Shown: positions 49,311-57,227 of the stretch, one piece after another
Layout of the letters: every line of letters begins with the position of its first letter
Numbering within the stretch: the stretch's first letter is position 1
NCBI RefSeq assembly: GCF_005843925.1
Contig: NZ_VCBC01000008.1
Span: 1-64,000, forward strand
DNA: 64,000 nucleotides
Source of the DNA: Thalassotalea litorea
GTDB lineage: Bacteria > Pseudomonadota > Gammaproteobacteria > Enterobacterales > Alteromonadaceae
Reading direction: 5' to 3'
Translations under genes and position numbers: made by a program
Notes under the pieces: generated by a model
The model's database searches: none
The model's input: only the letters and a program-made list of their open reading frames with translations
Told to the model about the DNA's origin: nothing

Positions 49311-49600
49311 AAAAAAGACGGTGAGAAAAGCGACGGTGCCTAAGGGTGTGAAAAGGAAAGGTGTCTGAGGGTGTCGAAAGGTGCCTAAAGGTGACTAAGG
49401 CAAGAGCGTGGACACCCGTCCGGAATATTTGGTTCCGGACTGTCACCGTTCGAAATTTCATTTCGAATTGTCACCTTGACGCTGCGTTGTTTGTAGCGTC
49501 TGTCACCGTTGTCTAACTTGTCACCTTGACGCTGTGTCATTTTCAGCGTCTAACACCGTTGCCTATCTGCGTCATTTGCAGCGTCTGTCACCTTCATTAA
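49311..49600. repeat. Family D hairpin array
   Basis: GTGTCTGAGGGTGTCGAAAG-type motifs, then the same series of cassettes: GTCCGGAATA...TTCCGGAC, TTCGAAATTT...ATTTCGAA and GACGCTG...CAGCGTC-like hairpins with TGTCACC linkers. The last cassette ends close to the 3' end of the four-helix-bundle gene. Confidence 0.85.
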
Positions 49601-49607
49601 GCCTACC

Positions 49608-49955
49608 TTAACCTTTACCTGATATGCTACTAATTAACCTCGTTAGCATAAAGTCTATGACTTCGATTTCTTGTTTACATTCTTTTGTAATTTCTTGCGG
49701 GATGTAGTTAATTTTTTCACCAATAATAAATTGAGTTTTTAGTTCCGCTAATGATCCTTTAGCGATGTAGAGAAATTTTTGTTTATCTTTGGCTGTTGGT
49801 TTTTCTATACCTTCGGCAATGTTACTTGGCACTGATAAGCTTGAGCGGGTGATTTGGTTCCGAAACCCCCAGTCTTTTACGTTATCAGTCTCTCTATAAA
49901 TTCTTACTGATAACTCACAGCTTCGTTGCCAAACGTCAAGTTTTTCGTGATACAT
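49608..49955 (-). CDS. Four-helix-bundle protein (23S rRNA IVP / Avd-like), copy 3
   Basis: A 115-residue relative of the copies at 14446 and 39819. Signature GFRNQITRSSLSVPSNIAEG (about residues 30-49) and FLYIAKGSLAELKTQFIIG. The ATG at 49955 has GGAG 7 bp upstream. It is alone within family D arrays on both sides. It is closer to copy 1 (both start MYHEKL) than to copy 2. Confidence 0.88.
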   Translation of the reverse strand: MYHEKLDVWQRSCELSVRIYRETDNVKDWGFRNQITRSSLSVPSNIAEGIEKPTAKDKQKFLYIAKGSLAELKTQFIIGEKINYIPQEITKECKQEIEVIDFMLTRLISSISGKG

Positions 49956-50039
49956 AGCTAGTCTCCAGCTTTATTAATCTTTACGTTCAAGCAAACTATG
50001 GCTAAAAACTTAGCTAAATAAACATGTGGACTCGCAGGC

Positions 50040-50388
50040 TAATGAAAATAGCAGGGTGAAGGTAGTCACCGGAGTAAGCTTAAGCGAGAAAAAAGCGACG
50101 GTGTAAAAAGCGACGGTGTCTAAGGGTGTCGAAAGGTGAGAAAAGCAACGGTGTCTGAAGGTGTCGAAAGGTGACTAAGGGTGACTAAGGCAAGAGCGTG
50201 GCTTGACACCTTTCCGGCATCTCTGATTCCGGACTGTCACCGTTCGAAATCTCATTTCGAATTGTCACCTTGACGCAGCGTGGCTTGACACCTGTTCGGA
50301 ATCTTTGATTTTGGACTGTCACCGTTCGAAATTCTATTTCGAATTGTCACCTTGACGCAGCGTGGTTTGCAGCGTCTGACACCGTTGT
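50040..50388. repeat. Family D hairpin array
   Basis: AAAAGCGACGGTG repeats at 50090-50150, then TGACTAAGGCAAGAGCGTGG followed by hairpins (TTCGAAATCT...ATTTCGAA twice, CCGGCATC...ATTCCGG) and GACGCAGCGTGG...GCGTC cassettes with TGTCACC linkers. 49956-50040 holds no recognised feature. Confidence 0.85.
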
Positions 50389-51153
50389 CTATCTGCGTCT
50401 GCCACCTATTTTTACCACCAACAACCCCAATACTAACAGCAATATGGATCCTGGCTCAGGGATTTGTTGGGGGCCTTTAACCAGCAAAAAGGAAAACGGT
50501 TGGGCGTTGGGATCAAGTGTTGGGATATAGTCTGCATCCATAAACATGGGTAATGTAGAGTTATAACCATTTAGGTATACATCGGGATGAGAAAGTTCAG
50601 GGTACCCTTCTAAGCTGGCTGCTGGGATCAGGCTTTTATAGGTCAGGTTGAAATCATGGTAGGTATTTTTTCGGGTTGACACATAAAAGGTGTGCGCAAA
50701 GGTCTCATCGGTTAGCGCGTCCAGGCCTACAATGGCATGATGTCCCGCCCAGGTTTCACTGTTCACGCCACCATACTCAATAAATGTACAAAATAATTCC
50801 GGTATACATTGCGGAACAGCCTCAGGGTAGCTCACGGATTCGGGCACAAGGCTTTGGATAAACAGAAAATCTAACAATTGATTGGCTTCATTGAATGTCG
50901 CGATCCGCCATCCTTGCGCTTGCAAACTGCCCTCCAATAATACCTGAATATCATCGATATCAAGGTTCTTGACTTCAGATACATCGAGCCAGATCAAATC
51001 ATACCCGGTTAAATCCAGAGTGAATGCTTTGTTATCGCCGTCGTCAAACGCATCGGCTTCAATTAACTCAGCACGAGCGGTAAGCGTTAACAGCAAGGCT
51101 AACAGAGTGACGCAGCGCGCCATGTTAGTGATTAATGGGGTGAAGCATTTCAT
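50389..51153 (-). CDS. PEP-CTERM sorting domain protein, unrelated in mature domain
   Basis: A 254-residue secreted protein. The signal peptide has LLALLLTLTARA; the mature part has no recognised domain and includes CIPELFCTFIEYGGV, which may form a disulfide. The C-terminus is IPEPGSILLLVLGLLVV then KIGGRRR, a PEP-CTERM tail. The second of two adjacent ATGs (51153) has GAGG at a suitable distance. Its mature sequence differs from those at 43602 and 51290. Confidence 0.85.
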   Translation of the reverse strand: MKCFTPLITNMARCVTLLALLLTLTARAELIEADAFDDGDNKAFTLDLTGYDLIWLDVSEVKNLDIDDIQVLLEGSLQAQGWRIATFNEANQLLDFLFIQSLVPESVSYPEAVPQCIPELFCTFIEYGGVNSETWAGHHAIVGLDALTDETFAHTFYVSTRKNTYHDFNLTYKSLIPAASLEGYPELSHPDVYLNGYNSTLPMFMDADYIPTLDPNAQPFSFLLVKGPQQIPEPGSILLLVLGLLVVKIGGRRR

Positions 51154-51289
51154 CATATCCTCGGTAAGTCTGTGTTATCGAATGTGCGGATAAACACGAA
51201 CGGAGTGGCGGTAACGCTTGCACACTCTGTTCGTGGTGTTCTGAGTTAGCATGTAGCAGCTTATGGCACTAACCCTGCAACGTGTTGGT

Positions 51290-51919
51290 CTATTTACGCT
51301 TTCTTGATGCCAAAAGCCCGGCAAGACCGGTTAGCAGCAATAATACGTTGGCCGGCTCAGGTACCTCTTTTGGGGGAAAGCTTTCGCTGTCAATCCAAAT
51401 GGAACCGAGATACAGCTCACCTGAGGTGACCACAAAGGCATAGGTATCGCTGGCCACGGTATATGTGGTTAATGGCATGGCTTCGCTGATCATATTTGTG
51501 GTGACATCATCGGCACTGATCATCGAATCGATAATGCCTTCCCCATCATGACCTGCAAACAGCATGGTGAAATCCGCAACAACAATTGGCGTACCGTCAA
51601 GGGTAAAGCTAAAGCTTATGCCTTCGCCTTCATTGATATTGTCTTCTGAATTGCGGTTACAGTCATCCAGTGGGCAAATGCCCAACCCTGAGCCGGCATC
51701 CAACCAGTGGTCGTCACCAGTATTGGTAGTAAAGGTGACGTTAAAGCCTTCAACCCCACCCAGGTCGGTAAAGGTGAAAACGCCCGGTACCGCACCTTCA
51801 TCTTTGGGTTTTGTTTCCGTAAAGTCGAGTAGTTTAATCAGTTCGGCGTTAGCGGCCGAGGAAAGGCTAAGTAAAAGTGTGATACCGCTCACTTTTAGCA
51901 AGGTTTTTAAAGTGATCAT
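51290..51919 (-). CDS. PEP-CTERM sorting domain protein, copy 2
   Basis: A 209-residue paralogue of the protein at 43602. Signal peptide ITLLLSLSSAANA, shared mature block NVTFTTNTGDDHWLDAGSGL and GICPLDDCN, shared ELYLGSIWID near the end, and tail VPEPANVLLLLTGLAGLLAS then RKRK. Both genes point the same way and share an upstream hairpin. Exosortase is expected elsewhere in the genome. Upstream-facing it is 461 bp from the toxin-antitoxin pair. Confidence 0.9.
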   Translation of the reverse strand: MITLKTLLKVSGITLLLSLSSAANAELIKLLDFTETKPKDEGAVPGVFTFTDLGGVEGFNVTFTTNTGDDHWLDAGSGLGICPLDDCNRNSEDNINEGEGISFSFTLDGTPIVVADFTMLFAGHDGEGIIDSMISADDVTTNMISEAMPLTTYTVASDTYAFVVTSGELYLGSIWIDSESFPPKEVPEPANVLLLLTGLAGLLASRKRK

Positions 51920-52110
51920 GCTTAAATTCCAAGTTCGTTAAAAGAATTCCTCCTTAAACGGCTACTGCATGTGGTATGTCGATATACGCATTGAGTTCTC
52001 AAGCATATTTTAGGCCAAGATATATGACGAGTGTTTTCGTACATAGAAACAAAGGGTTAGATGAAGGGTCGGTTGAGGTTAGGGGGAGGTTGGTAAAAAA
52101 GCTGACATGG

Positions 52111-52140
52111 AAAAAAGTAAATCGATAGATTTACTTTTTT
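52111..52140. terminator. Hairpin upstream of PEP-CTERM copy 2
   Basis: AAAAAAGTAAATC (52111-52123) / GATTTACTTTTTT (52128-52140), 13-bp stem with a 4-nt loop, A run before and T run after: a bidirectional terminator form. Counterpart of 44431-44456. Confidence 0.7.
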
Positions 52141-52330
52141 AGGTTTCTGGTCTCAGGTTTCCGGTTTCAGGGGCTTGGTAAGAGGTTTTTGCTAAAGCAA
52201 CGGTGTCTAAAGGTGTCGAAAGGTGTCTAAGGGTGACTAAAGCAAGAGCGTGGTTTGACACCCGTCCGGAATCTTCGATGTCGGACTGTCACCGTTGTCT
52301 AACTTGTCACCTTGGTGTTGTGGTGTTTTG
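52140..52330. repeat. Family D array and GGTTTC-AGG repeats
   Basis: First GGTTTCTGGTCTCAGGTTTC-type short repeats (also at 44459-44482, 54641-54660), then GTGTCTAAAGGTG motifs and a GTCCGGAATCTTCGATGTCGGAC hairpin (imperfect) with TGTCACC linkers. Confidence 0.75.
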
Positions 52331-52380
52331 CATCAATAGTGGCTGAGTGCTACTATTGCTGGTGCAATAGGAGAAATATC

Positions 52381-52602
52381 ATGGCAACAGCAAGCATTAG
52401 ATTAGATCAGGATTTAGTCGATAAAGCCGCTATTATGGCAAAGGCACTAAATCGAACCACACCGAAACAAATTGAGCATTGGGCAAAGATTGGTGAAATC
52501 ATGGAAGACAATCCTGAGCTTCCATATGAATTTGTTAAGCAAGCGATTATTGCTAAAGCAGAAAAAGAAGCCGGAAAACTTGAGGAATACGACTTTGGCT
52601 AA
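52381..52602 (+). CDS. ParD-like antitoxin (TA_anti family)
   Basis: A 73-residue antitoxin-like protein. Its N-terminus MATASIRLDQDLVDKAAIMA is a ribbon-helix-helix-type region and RTTPKQIEHWAKIGEIMEDN is typical of the ParD-like family PF11903. The ATG at 52381 is preceded by AGGAG; an ORF start at 52312 is not used. It overlaps the toxin gene by 8 bp. It should bind the toxin and repress its own promoter. Confidence 0.85.
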   Translation: MATASIRLDQDLVDKAAIMAKALNRTTPKQIEHWAKIGEIMEDNPELPYEFVKQAIIAKAEKEAGKLEEYDFG

Positions 52603-52885
52603 AATATCCAAAGTTTTACAAACCCCAAGTTTTAAAAAAACGACGAAAAAACTTCGGGAGAACCAAAAATCAGATCTAGATAAAGCCATTAGAGCGTTAA
52701 TTGAAGACCCCTTACTCGGTGAGCAAAAAAAAGGTGACCTTTCGTTTATGCGAGTACATAAATTTAAAATGGTCAAGCAATTAACGCTTTTAGGCTATAG
52801 CTATGAAGATGGTTCGGTTGTGCTTGAGTTATTAACAATTGGGACTCATGAAAACTTTTATCGGGATGCAAAGAGATTGTTGTGA
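52595..52885 (+). CDS. RelE/ParE family toxin
   Basis: A 96-residue toxin. Visible: QTPSFKKTTKKLRENQKSDL, DPLLGEQKKGDLSFMRVHKF and the C-terminal LLTIGTHENFYRDAKRLL, the pattern of RelE/ParE toxins paired with ParD-like antitoxins. The TTG at 52595, overlapping the antitoxin end, is preceded by GAGG; the frame from 52472 overlaps the antitoxin out of frame and is not used. Members inhibit translation or gyrase; which applies here is not clear. Confidence 0.84.
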   Translation: MAKISKVLQTPSFKKTTKKLRENQKSDLDKAIRALIEDPLLGEQKKGDLSFMRVHKFKMVKQLTLLGYSYEDGSVVLELLTIGTHENFYRDAKRLL

Positions 52886-52899
52886 TTAATTCACGGCTT

Positions 52900-53180
52900 C
52901 ATTGTGTCAAAAAAAGCGACGGTGCCGAAAGGTGGTAAGAGCAACGGTGTCGAAAGGTGGTAAGAGCAACGGTGTCGAAAGGTGTCAAGGTGTCTAAAGG
53001 TGACTAAGGCAAGAGCGTGGCTTGTCACCTGTCCGGAGTATTTGCTTCCGGACTGTCACCGTTCGAAATTCTATTTTGAATTGTCACCTGACGTAGAGTC
53101 GTTTGCTACGTCTGACACCTTCGTTAAGTTTGAGACCCGTCCGGTATCTGTGATTCAGGACTGTTACCGTTCGTAATTCA
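52900..53180. repeat. Family D hairpin array
   Basis: Starts with two exact copies of GGTAAGAGCAACGGTGTCGA, then GTGTCTAAAGGTGACTAAGG, then cassettes GTCCGGAGTA...TTCCGGAC, TTCGAAATTC...TTTTGAA, GACGTAG...CTACGTC and GTCCGGTATC... with TGTCACC linkers. Confidence 0.85.
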
Positions 53181-53238
53181 AGTGCTGCCCCCCGTATATC
53201 GACTAGAATCAAAGGTAAAGTTTCAGAAGGAGGAAACG

Positions 53239-53745
53239 ATGAATAAACTGTTGATGGCGATCCTCGCTATTTTGCTGGTATCTTGCTCAAGCACAGAACA
53301 AGCCCCAAAAAACGTAACGGTTACCGATCGAAACGTTACGGTAACATTGCTCAACACCGCTGACTTTAGTGATATTGATGCAGGTAATACGATGGTCCAG
53401 TCGAAATTTGAGGACAGTGTTGCGAAAAGCCTGGCCGAGGCATTAGCCGATTCGGTTGAAGAGAGAAATGTCACCATTGAACTTAAATTCTCGGATATTG
53501 ATTTAGCGGGGGAGACGCGATTCAATGCGCAGGAGATTCGAGTTCTGAAGGACTCCTATATTCCGCGTATGGAATTTGAATATGAAATAAAAGATGCGGC
53601 CGGTAGTGTTGTCAAAACAGAAACTGCCAACATTAAAGATATGGGCTATTTGTCCCGTACCTTGTTTGGTTTGGAAGCGAATGAATCATTTGGTTATGAC
53701 CGACGTTTGTTAGTCGAGTACTTTAAAGAAGTGTTTAGCGGTTAA
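53239..53745 (+). CDS. Predicted lipoprotein, unknown
   Basis: A 168-residue lipoprotein: signal peptide with lipobox LVSC (Cys at about residue 16), followed by a Ser/Thr-rich stretch and a beta-rich part containing VTVTDRNVTVTLL and FEYEIKDAAGSVVKTETANI. I do not recognise the family. The ATG at 53239 has a perfect AAGGAGG site, which rules out the longer frame from 53182. Confidence 0.83.
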   Translation: MNKLLMAILAILLVSCSSTEQAPKNVTVTDRNVTVTLLNTADFSDIDAGNTMVQSKFEDSVAKSLAEALADSVEERNVTIELKFSDIDLAGETRFNAQEIRVLKDSYIPRMEFEYEIKDAAGSVVKTETANIKDMGYLSRTLFGLEANESFGYDRRLLVEYFKEVFSG

Positions 53746-54015
53746 CTGCGTTAACGGGTGGATAAAACAAGTCGTTAACGCAGTTAACTGGTGGATAAAA
53801 CCCTAGTCCTGGCGGGTTTTTGGTGACTACGGCGTGGATGGAAATGTCTTGCTGGAACGACCCTCTCTGTCACTCTCGCGCCCACGCCGTCACCTTCACG
53901 CCAACGCCGTCACCTTCATTCACGCCCACGCCGTCACCCTAACGCTCAACCCGTCATCCTCACGAAAGTGGGGATCTGCTTTTGATTTAGATTCCCAGTA
54001 GTATCTGGGAATGAC
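53746..54015. repeat. Family B (reverse) and family A (reverse) array
   Basis: Family B in the opposite orientation to the left end (GTGGATAAAAC...GTTAAC and GTGGATAAAACCC...GGGTTTT at 53757-53825), then GCCGTCACCTTCACGCC-type motifs repeated three times, then a complete reverse family A unit at 53952-54015. Confidence 0.82.
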
Positions 54016-54039
54016 GGAAAGGCTGCGCGGGTGGATAAA

Positions 54040-54285
54040 GCTTTTGCTAAAGCAACGGTGTCTAAAGGTGAGAAAATCAACGGTGTCTAAAGGTGCCTAA
54101 AGGTGTCTAAGGGTGTCAAGGTGTCTAAGGCAAGAGCGTGGCTTGTCACCGTTCGAAACTTTATTTCGAATTGTCACCTTGACGTAGCGTGGTTTGCTGC
54201 GTCTGTCACCTTTATTGAGATCCTGTCCTGACGGTAAGGTTCTCAATAATGAGCCCCGCTTTGCTGTTACCGTGTTTCTCACCTT
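54040..54285. repeat. Family D hairpin array
   Basis: GTGTCTAAAGGTG motifs, TTCGAAACTT...ATTTCGAA and GACGTAGCG...TGCTGCGTC cassettes with TGTCACC linkers, then GAGATCC...GGTTCTC. Confidence 0.82.
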
Positions 54286-54335
54286 TTACTTTTCTTCTGC
54301 TACGCTTTATTCAGTTTTAGTGCAGGAGTAAAATT

Positions 54336-54605
54336 ATGAAGCAAATCATCCTTATTAGTTTAACTTTCCTTTTTCTCACCGGGTTTATGACCGAAGAAGA
54401 GAATGATCAAGAGCGAGAACGAATTTGGTGTGAAAACGTCAAAGACAACCCTGAAGTGTATGCCAAAGAGCTTGATTCCATGGAATATAAGGTCAAATGC
54501 GAAGTTGGTAAGACGGAATGGTGTGCACAAATGGATGCGAAATCTAAAGGTGACTGGTCTTCCCGAGAAGCTGGGGCTTATGCGGAGTATTGTGTGATTG
54601 ATTGA
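54336..54605 (+). CDS. Small secreted protein, unknown
   Basis: An 89-residue protein with an N-terminal signal peptide (ILISLTFLFLTGFM) and a mature part with four cysteines (WCENVKDN, VKCEVGK, EWCAQMDAKS, YCVID) that could form two disulfides. No family recognised. The ATG at 54336 has GGAG 8 bp upstream, which supports a real gene. Confidence 0.72.
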   Translation: MKQIILISLTFLFLTGFMTEEENDQERERIWCENVKDNPEVYAKELDSMEYKVKCEVGKTEWCAQMDAKSKGDWSSREAGAYAEYCVID

Positions 54606-55220
54606 TCGCCATTGCTAATCGTTGATGCGCAATGGCTAGGTTTCCGGTCTCAGATCTCAGAAAATGCATGGAGCAATTTTCTGAGACGTTTTTCGTCGCT
54701 AAAAAACAGCGCGGACACTGCCCATTCCGTCATCCTCACCCCTTCCGCTCGCATCCTGTTCTGTCACCCTAACGGTCATTCCGTCATCCTCACGGAAGTG
54801 GGGATCTGTTTTTACTTTAGATTCCCAGTAGTGTCTGGGAATGACGGTACAGGTAGTCACCGAGTGCGCTTTCGCTCGCATCTTATTCCGTCATCCTGAC
54901 CCCTTCAGCCATCCTCTCGCTCCGTCAGTCACCTTCACGCCCAAGCCGTCATCCTCACGGAAGTGGGGATCTGCTTTTACTATAGATTCCCAGTAGTGTC
55001 TGGGAATGACGGTACAGGTAGTCACCGAGTGCGCTTTCGCTCGCATGTTATTCCGTCATCCTGACCCCTTCAGCCATCCTCTCGCTCCGTCAGTCACGTT
55101 CACGCCCAAGCCGTCATCCTCACGGAAGTGGGGATCTGCTTTTACTTTAAATGCCCAGCAGTGTCTGGGAATGACGGTACAGGTAGTCACCCGAGCAGCT
55201 ACCTCTAAACCAGAGTCATA
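54606..55220. repeat. Family A array, reverse orientation
   Basis: Three complete reverse family A units at 54782-54845, 54947-55010 and 55112-55175, period 165 bp, with CGGTACAGGTAGTCACCGAG and GCTTTCGCTCGCAT conserved in the spacers, so this is also a larger 165-bp tandem repeat. All are in the opposite orientation to the seven family A units at 0-7.2 kb. ORFs here are repeat translations. Confidence 0.9.
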
Positions 55221-55324
55221 TATATAAATATAACTCGTGGTCAATTTGCATAACCCATTAATTTAAATTAGGTTTATTAATGTTCGATTAATATATTTCA
55301 ATAATAATTAAATGAGGTAATTCA

Positions 55325-55729
55325 ATGACGGTATTAAAAAACGCGTTGTTAAATGAAAAGCTATTAACCGCAGAAATTAAAAAGTTAAGCGTGGAAGAGA
55401 AAGTTCAGGTTAAAAAAGTATTAACCTCTGTTACCAATAAATTAAAACTGCCTTCGCAGAAATTATTAAGCGCACTTAAAAGTGAAGGGTTTGAATTTTC
55501 CGATATCGTAGGTTCAGGAGCAACAAAACCAGTCAAACCTTCAGCCAAACGCGCACCTCGCAAATTAGTGTTAGAAAATCAGAGCTTTGCCATTATCAAT
55601 GAACAGAAAAAAGAACTGGCCCATGCGGTTGGCCGAGGCGTGACTTCATATAAAGAGAAAGGCTATGAGGTTGTGAAATATGGTGAGCTTTCCTCGGCGT
55701 TGCAAAAAGTTGCGAAAGGGATGATCTAG
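55325..55729 (+). CDS. Hypothetical protein, 134 residues
   Basis: A soluble protein with a helical, lysine-rich N-terminal half (LTAEIKKLSVEEKVQVKKVL), a basic linker (TKPVKPSAKRAPRKL) and a C-terminal half FAIINEQKKELAHAVGRGVT. The layout, with a helical part, basic tether and small domain, resembles a nucleoid-type DNA-binding protein, but no family is recognised. ATG at 55325 has GAGG 7 bp upstream. Divided from its neighbours by repeat arrays. Confidence 0.65.
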   Translation: MTVLKNALLNEKLLTAEIKKLSVEEKVQVKKVLTSVTNKLKLPSQKLLSALKSEGFEFSDIVGSGATKPVKPSAKRAPRKLVLENQSFAIINEQKKELAHAVGRGVTSYKEKGYEVVKYGELSSALQKVAKGMI

Positions 55730-55799
55730 GACGCAGGCCTCAGGATTCAGACGCTTGGCAAGAGGCTTTTGATTTTGCTCTTTCGGAAACCTGAGACCT

Positions 55800-56370
55800 G
55801 CGACCTTTCTTTACGGTGTCTAAGGGTGAAAAAATCAACGGTGTCTAAGGGTGCCGAAAGGTGAAAAAATCAACGGTGTCTAAGGGTGACGAAAGGTGCC
55901 TAAGGGTGACTAAGGCAAGAGCGTGGACTGTCACCGTTCGAAATATCATTTCGAATTGTCACCTTGACGCAGCGAGGTTTGCAGCGTCTGACACCTTCGT
56001 TAAGCCTGTCACCTGTTCGGAATCTTTGATTTTGGACTGTCACCGTTCGAAATTCTATTTCGAATTGTCACCTTGACGCAGCGAGGTTTGCAGCGTCTGA
56101 CACCTTCGTTAAGCTTGTCACCTGTCCGGAATCTTTGATTTTGGACTGTCACCGTTCGAAACTTTATTTCGAATTGTCACCTTGACGCAGCGTGTTTTGC
56201 AGCGTCTGACACCTTCGTTAAGCTTGTCACCTGTCCGGAATCTTTGATTTTGGACTGTCACCGTTCGAAACTTTATTTCGAATTGTCACCTTGACGCAGC
56301 GTGGTTTGCAGCGTCTGACACCTTCGCTAATATTGTAACTTCAGCGCAGCGCTATTTGCTGTGTCTGTCA
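55800..56370. repeat. Long family D hairpin array
   Basis: Starts with AAAAAATCAACGGTGTCTAA twice, then four near-identical blocks of about 118 bp (TTCGAAAT...ATTTCGAA, GACGCAGCG...GCAGCGTC, CTTCGTTAAGC, GTCCGGAATC...TTGGAC), joined by TGTCACC or GACACC linkers, from about 55925 to 56325. The most regular family D array in the window. Confidence 0.9.
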
Positions 56371-57127
56371 CCATACGCGAACTTCTCCACATCCGCTTTA
56401 ATCATTCGAATCGCTATTACCTTAGAGCGCTTAGTACGTTACGAAAAATCAAGCATTATTCCCATTATTCCAAAAATATATTCGTTTATTTTTGTAGTAT
56501 TTCTACGACACTTTTCATATAATCTTTTTCGTTTTAGAGCACGAGCTCAAATTTTGTATTAGCGACAACCCAATAAAAAGAATAGGTCGTTGGTATTAAA
56601 AATTTGCCTTTAATCGGATGGTGTTTACCGGATGTTGGGTAGATAGGCGATACTGAGTTGTTTAAAGGGTGTCATTGAACGATTATACGTCCATTGACTG
56701 GTAGTACAATGTGCCAAGGATACGAAGGCATATATGACTAAGGAATAGTCGAGATTTTTGTATTGATAGACACAAGTTCTGTCAATCGCACTTGCCAAAA
56801 TTTCTTTATACCTCTCAATCACTAAATTCGCCATCCTAGAACCTTTTAGAGGGTTTCAGGCGGTGCTTTTTTGCTCTTAAATGAATAATTCAGGGGGATG
56901 CGCTAATCCCACCAAAATAACGGTAATTTCGTTCAAGTAATAACGGTTGCCGCGATAATGTCGTTTGAATTTCGTGTGTGAAATTGATCTTTTGATTAAT
57001 TGTATTCGCATGCAATTTTGAATTTGATGTTCCTGAATGTGGAATGTTTGTATTTCACACACAACCCGTAATAACCGCAAATAAAGCGCTTCGTTTTTCG
57101 GGATATTATAAAAATTACGTTGTTTTT
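56371..57127. other. Gene-poor leader region upstream of wza
   Basis: About 750 bp without a gene that I can support. A perfect -10 hexamer TATAAT lies at 56518-56523, but without a good -35. A minus-strand frame of 69 codons (56625-56834) has no recognisable product. The region may hold the promoter and a long leader for the second polysaccharide operon. Confidence 0.4.
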
Positions 57128-57166
57128 GCTTTTGGGAGCCAAACCCATGGGCGGAAGCGTGTCTTG
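57128..57166 (+). promoter_or_regulatory. JUMPstart/ops-like element, locus 2
   Basis: GGGAGCCAAACCCATGGGC runs into the ops-like core GGCGGAAGCGTG (57150-57161). It differs from the element at 16411-16450 by only a few bases over about 34 bp. It is 66 bp upstream of wza. RfaH-type antitermination of the second locus is the expected function. Confidence 0.82.
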
Positions 57167-57227
57167 ATTAAGCTTTTGAATATGTTCAATATTGAGAATT
57201 CAAAAAAGTTAATAATAAAGAAACTGC

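Noticed and set aside
56625..56834. Minus-strand ORF of 69 codons before wza
   Set aside because: Weak ribosome binding site, no recognisable family, and an AT-rich leader context. It might be real, but I cannot support it.
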